Source: Peribacillus simplex NBRC 15720 = DSM 1321
GTDB lineage: Bacteria > Bacillota > Bacilli > Bacillales > DSM-1321
Assembly (NCBI RefSeq): GCF_002243645.1
Contig: NZ_CP017704.1
Span: forward strand, 2,333,501-2,397,500
Direction: 5' to 3'
Length of the DNA: 64,000 bases
Below are positions 62,409 to 64,000 of this stretch, one piece after another (within the stretch, counting starts at the first letter, position 1; the number at the start of each line of letters is the position of its first letter). Made by a program: the position numbers and the translations under genes. The notes beneath the pieces were generated by a model that ran no database searches, was not told the DNA's origin, and was given only the letters and a program-made list of their open reading frames with translations.

Positions 62409-63439
62409 GAAGCAATCGATTTTTTAAACAAATGTTCGGCACGCTGTTTTTTGTTACGTTTATTTCAATTTGCTTTTCCGCCGGTTATTATATCATTGAA
62501 CTATTGCCCTTAAGGTTAACCGATTATGTTCGGTTTCTGGCCACTATCATGACAAGCATCGCAATCATGATATCCATCGGTTATCTTATCCGCGCTATCC
62601 ATCACAATAAACGGGTAAATATTTACCTCGAGATCATAGATGCCTTAAGGAAAATAGCAAATGGCGATTATAATGTACAATTGGATTTTAAAATGGAAAA
62701 GAAAAACGAAATGACGGATATCATTAACCACTTCAATCACATGGCCAAGCAATTGAAGCAAATGGAAGAAATGCGGCAGGAATTCATCTCTAACGTCTCA
62801 CACGAAATACAGTCGCCCCTTACCTCCATTGTAGGATTTGCCCAAGCTCTTCGATTTAATAAGCTGACAACCAAAGAACGAAATCATTATCTTCATATAA
62901 TAGAGACAGAGAGCAGGAGATTATCTAAATTAAGTGATAACCTTCTAAAACTTACATCCCTTGAATCCGAGCATCATCCTTTTGAAAGGACAGATTTCCG
63001 GCTGGATCAGCAAATACGAACCATTATTTTGGCTTGTGAACCCGCTTGGTTGGAAAAAGAACTCGAATTGGATATATCCTTAGAAAAAGTTCCAATAGTT
63101 GCAGACCAGGATTTAATGAGCCAAGTATGGACAAATTTAATACACAATAGTATCAAATTCACCCGCCATCGCGGAAAGATCACGATTCGATTACAACAGA
63201 TAGATGACCTGGCATCCATAACGATATCCGACAATGGAATCGGCATTTCCGAAACCGACCAGTTCCATATATTTGAGCGATTCTATAAAGCCGACCTGGC
63301 AAGGGAACGCTCAAAAAGCGGCAGCGGTCTAGGCCTATCCATCGTGAAAAGAATTATAGAGATGCATGAAGGGACCATTTCCGTGAAAAGCGAACTCGAA
63401 AAGGGAACGACTTTCACCATTCTGCTTCCTATTTCGTGA
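62405..63439 (+). CDS. Sensor histidine kinase (ABC-linked)
   Basis: A 344-residue kinase with two membrane helices (residues ~8-30 and ~42-62) and a very short external loop, as in intramembrane-sensing kinases. HAMP (~62-115) is followed by HisKA with NVSHEIQSPLTSIVGFAQAL; the H-box reads HEIQSP instead of HELRTP. The ATPase domain has NLIHNSIKFT, DNGIGI and GSGLGLSIVKRI. The ATG overlaps the regulator stop (ATGA), with GGAG 8 bases before. Confidence 0.92.
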   Translation: MRSNRFFKQMFGTLFFVTFISICFSAGYYIIELLPLRLTDYVRFLATIMTSIAIMISIGYLIRAIHHNKRVNIYLEIIDALRKIANGDYNVQLDFKMEKKNEMTDIINHFNHMAKQLKQMEEMRQEFISNVSHEIQSPLTSIVGFAQALRFNKLTTKERNHYLHIIETESRRLSKLSDNLLKLTSLESEHHPFERTDFRLDQQIRTIILACEPAWLEKELELDISLEKVPIVADQDLMSQVWTNLIHNSIKFTRHRGKITIRLQQIDDLASITISDNGIGISETDQFHIFERFYKADLARERSKSGSGLGLSIVKRIIEMHEGTISVKSELEKGTTFTILLPIS

Positions 63440-63481
63440 AGGACTTTGTGATTTTGAAGTTTATTTTAAATCCATAGTAAT

Positions 63482-63511
63482 AAAAAACAGCTGCAATGGC
63501 AGCTGTTTTTA
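63482..63511. terminator. Bidirectional terminator
   Basis: AAAAACAGCTGC-AATG-GCAGCTGTTTTT, a perfect stem between the kinase and the convergent frataxin-like gene. Confidence 0.92.
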
Positions 63512-63577
63512 AAATCTATTTGATGGTTTAGTATAAAGTTTGATTAAAATTAATTTCACCCTTAATAATCCAATTTT

Positions 63578-63949
63578 TTATTTCCGCCAAAAAGTTGAAC
63601 AGTTTGCCTTATCAAAAATATTAAACTCGATCATTTTCTCAAGTAATGAGTAATCGACCGGACTGTCCCACTTGATACGTACCAACTGCTTGGTGTGATC
63701 ATAGCCAGCCTGCACGATTTCATCAGAAAAATGATCAATCCCTGCCTTTTCAGGGGCAACAGCCAAATGATGTTTGGCTACGCTAAAGCCAATAATATAT
63801 GTGTCATGATCGGTAAACATAGGCTGATTCCACGCAATTTTCGGCATTAAATTTGGAAATTTCTTAGTTACCCAAGCCAAAACTTCTTCCGTTCGGTCCC
63901 TATGTTGCGGGTTATCAATATTCGCTAAAAATTCTGCAAAAACTTCCAT
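63578..63949 (-). CDS. fra: DUF1801 frataxin-like iron chaperone (Fra/YdhG type)
   Basis: A 123-residue soluble protein of the DUF1801/YdhG family. [24 protein letters not shown] and [18 protein letters not shown] are the family signatures. B. subtilis Fra (YdhG) has been described as a frataxin-like iron donor for Fe-S cluster and heme synthesis; this protein is the same length class, so I use that symbol with some caution. AGGAGAG lies 6 bases before the ATG. No Fur box is visible in the 50 bases of upstream sequence available. Confidence 0.85.
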   Translation of the reverse strand: MEVFAEFLANIDNPQHRDRTEEVLAWVTKKFPNLMPKIAWNQPMFTDHDTYIIGFSVAKHHLAVAPEKAGIDHFSDEIVQAGYDHTKQLVRIKWDSPVDYSLLEKMIEFNIFDKANCSTFWRK

Positions 63950-64000
63950 GTCATTCTCTCCTAAAATTTAAAATTATTTTTGAAGATGTTATTTTTCATG

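Overview
The window looks like chromosomal DNA of an aerobic, endospore-forming Bacillaceae, most like the Peribacillus/Bacillus simplex group. This placement is inferred from protein similarity and is not proven. Support comes from Bacillus-type gene sets (efeUOB, nagA-nagB-nagR, cspC, hflX, cadCA, an YhfH-type array), strong AGGAGG ribosome binding sites, TTG/GTG starts, a textbook SigB promoter, and Fur, CcpA and NagR-type operators. There are no rRNA or tRNA genes, CRISPR arrays, prophage or transposase genes.

Layout. 1-5.5 kb: a MerR regulator with a damaged start, an iron-controlled 39-residue cysteine protein, a DUF4395 membrane protein, and the efeO-efeB-efeU iron uptake operon under a near-perfect Fur box. 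5.6-12.3 kb: a MarR/MFS efflux pair sharing a perfect palindrome, a GDSL hydrolase, a second-type peptide deformylase, an FtsH-like membrane protease and a BesA-like siderophore esterase. 12.4-16.6 kb: a Fur-boxed siderophore ABC importer, followed by a GC-rich dispersed repeat. 17-22.7 kb: the N-acetylglucosamine regulon (PTS transporter divergent from nagA-nagB-nagR, plus a SIS-domain gene). 22.8-28 kb: a MarR/MmpL exporter, a SigB-dependent YtxH-like protein and a PrsA-like foldase. 28.3-32.7 kb: an Xre-cupin regulator and the potABCD polyamine importer. 32.8-38.3 kb: a CgoX-type heme oxidase, a GNAT acetyltransferase, a CPA1 Na+/H+ antiporter and a lipid kinase.

38.8-39.6 kb carries five tandem YhfH-family microgenes, the last three nearly identical with a 166-bp period. 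39.7-47.4 kb is a reductive pyrimidine (uracil/thymine) breakdown operon (preT, preA, dihydropyrimidinase, NCS1 transporter, small protein) and its probable PucR regulator. 47.9-48.1 kb holds seven DnaA-box-like 9-mers, all in one orientation and helically phased, immediately downstream of hflX. 49.6-52.2 kb is the cadmium/zinc efflux pair cadC-cadA; 52.4-53 kb has candidate small RNAs and the cold-shock gene cspC. 53.2-56.1 kb pairs an ATP-grasp enzyme with a chemoreceptor. 56.3-63.4 kb is a cell-envelope island: a vanRS-vanY-vanZ-like cluster without vanHAX, divergent from an ABC exporter that is followed by its own two-component system. The window ends with a frataxin-like gene.

Themes that tie genes together are iron (efe, siderophore import, esterase, the Fur-boxed microprotein, frataxin-like protein), envelope stress (Van-like cluster, ABC exporter, FtsH and PrsA paralogues) and nitrogen/carbon scavenging (GlcNAc, polyamines, pyrimidines). 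The best candidates for something undescribed are the DnaA-box cluster, the YhfH array, the Fur-boxed 39-residue protein and the chemoreceptor/ATP-grasp operon.
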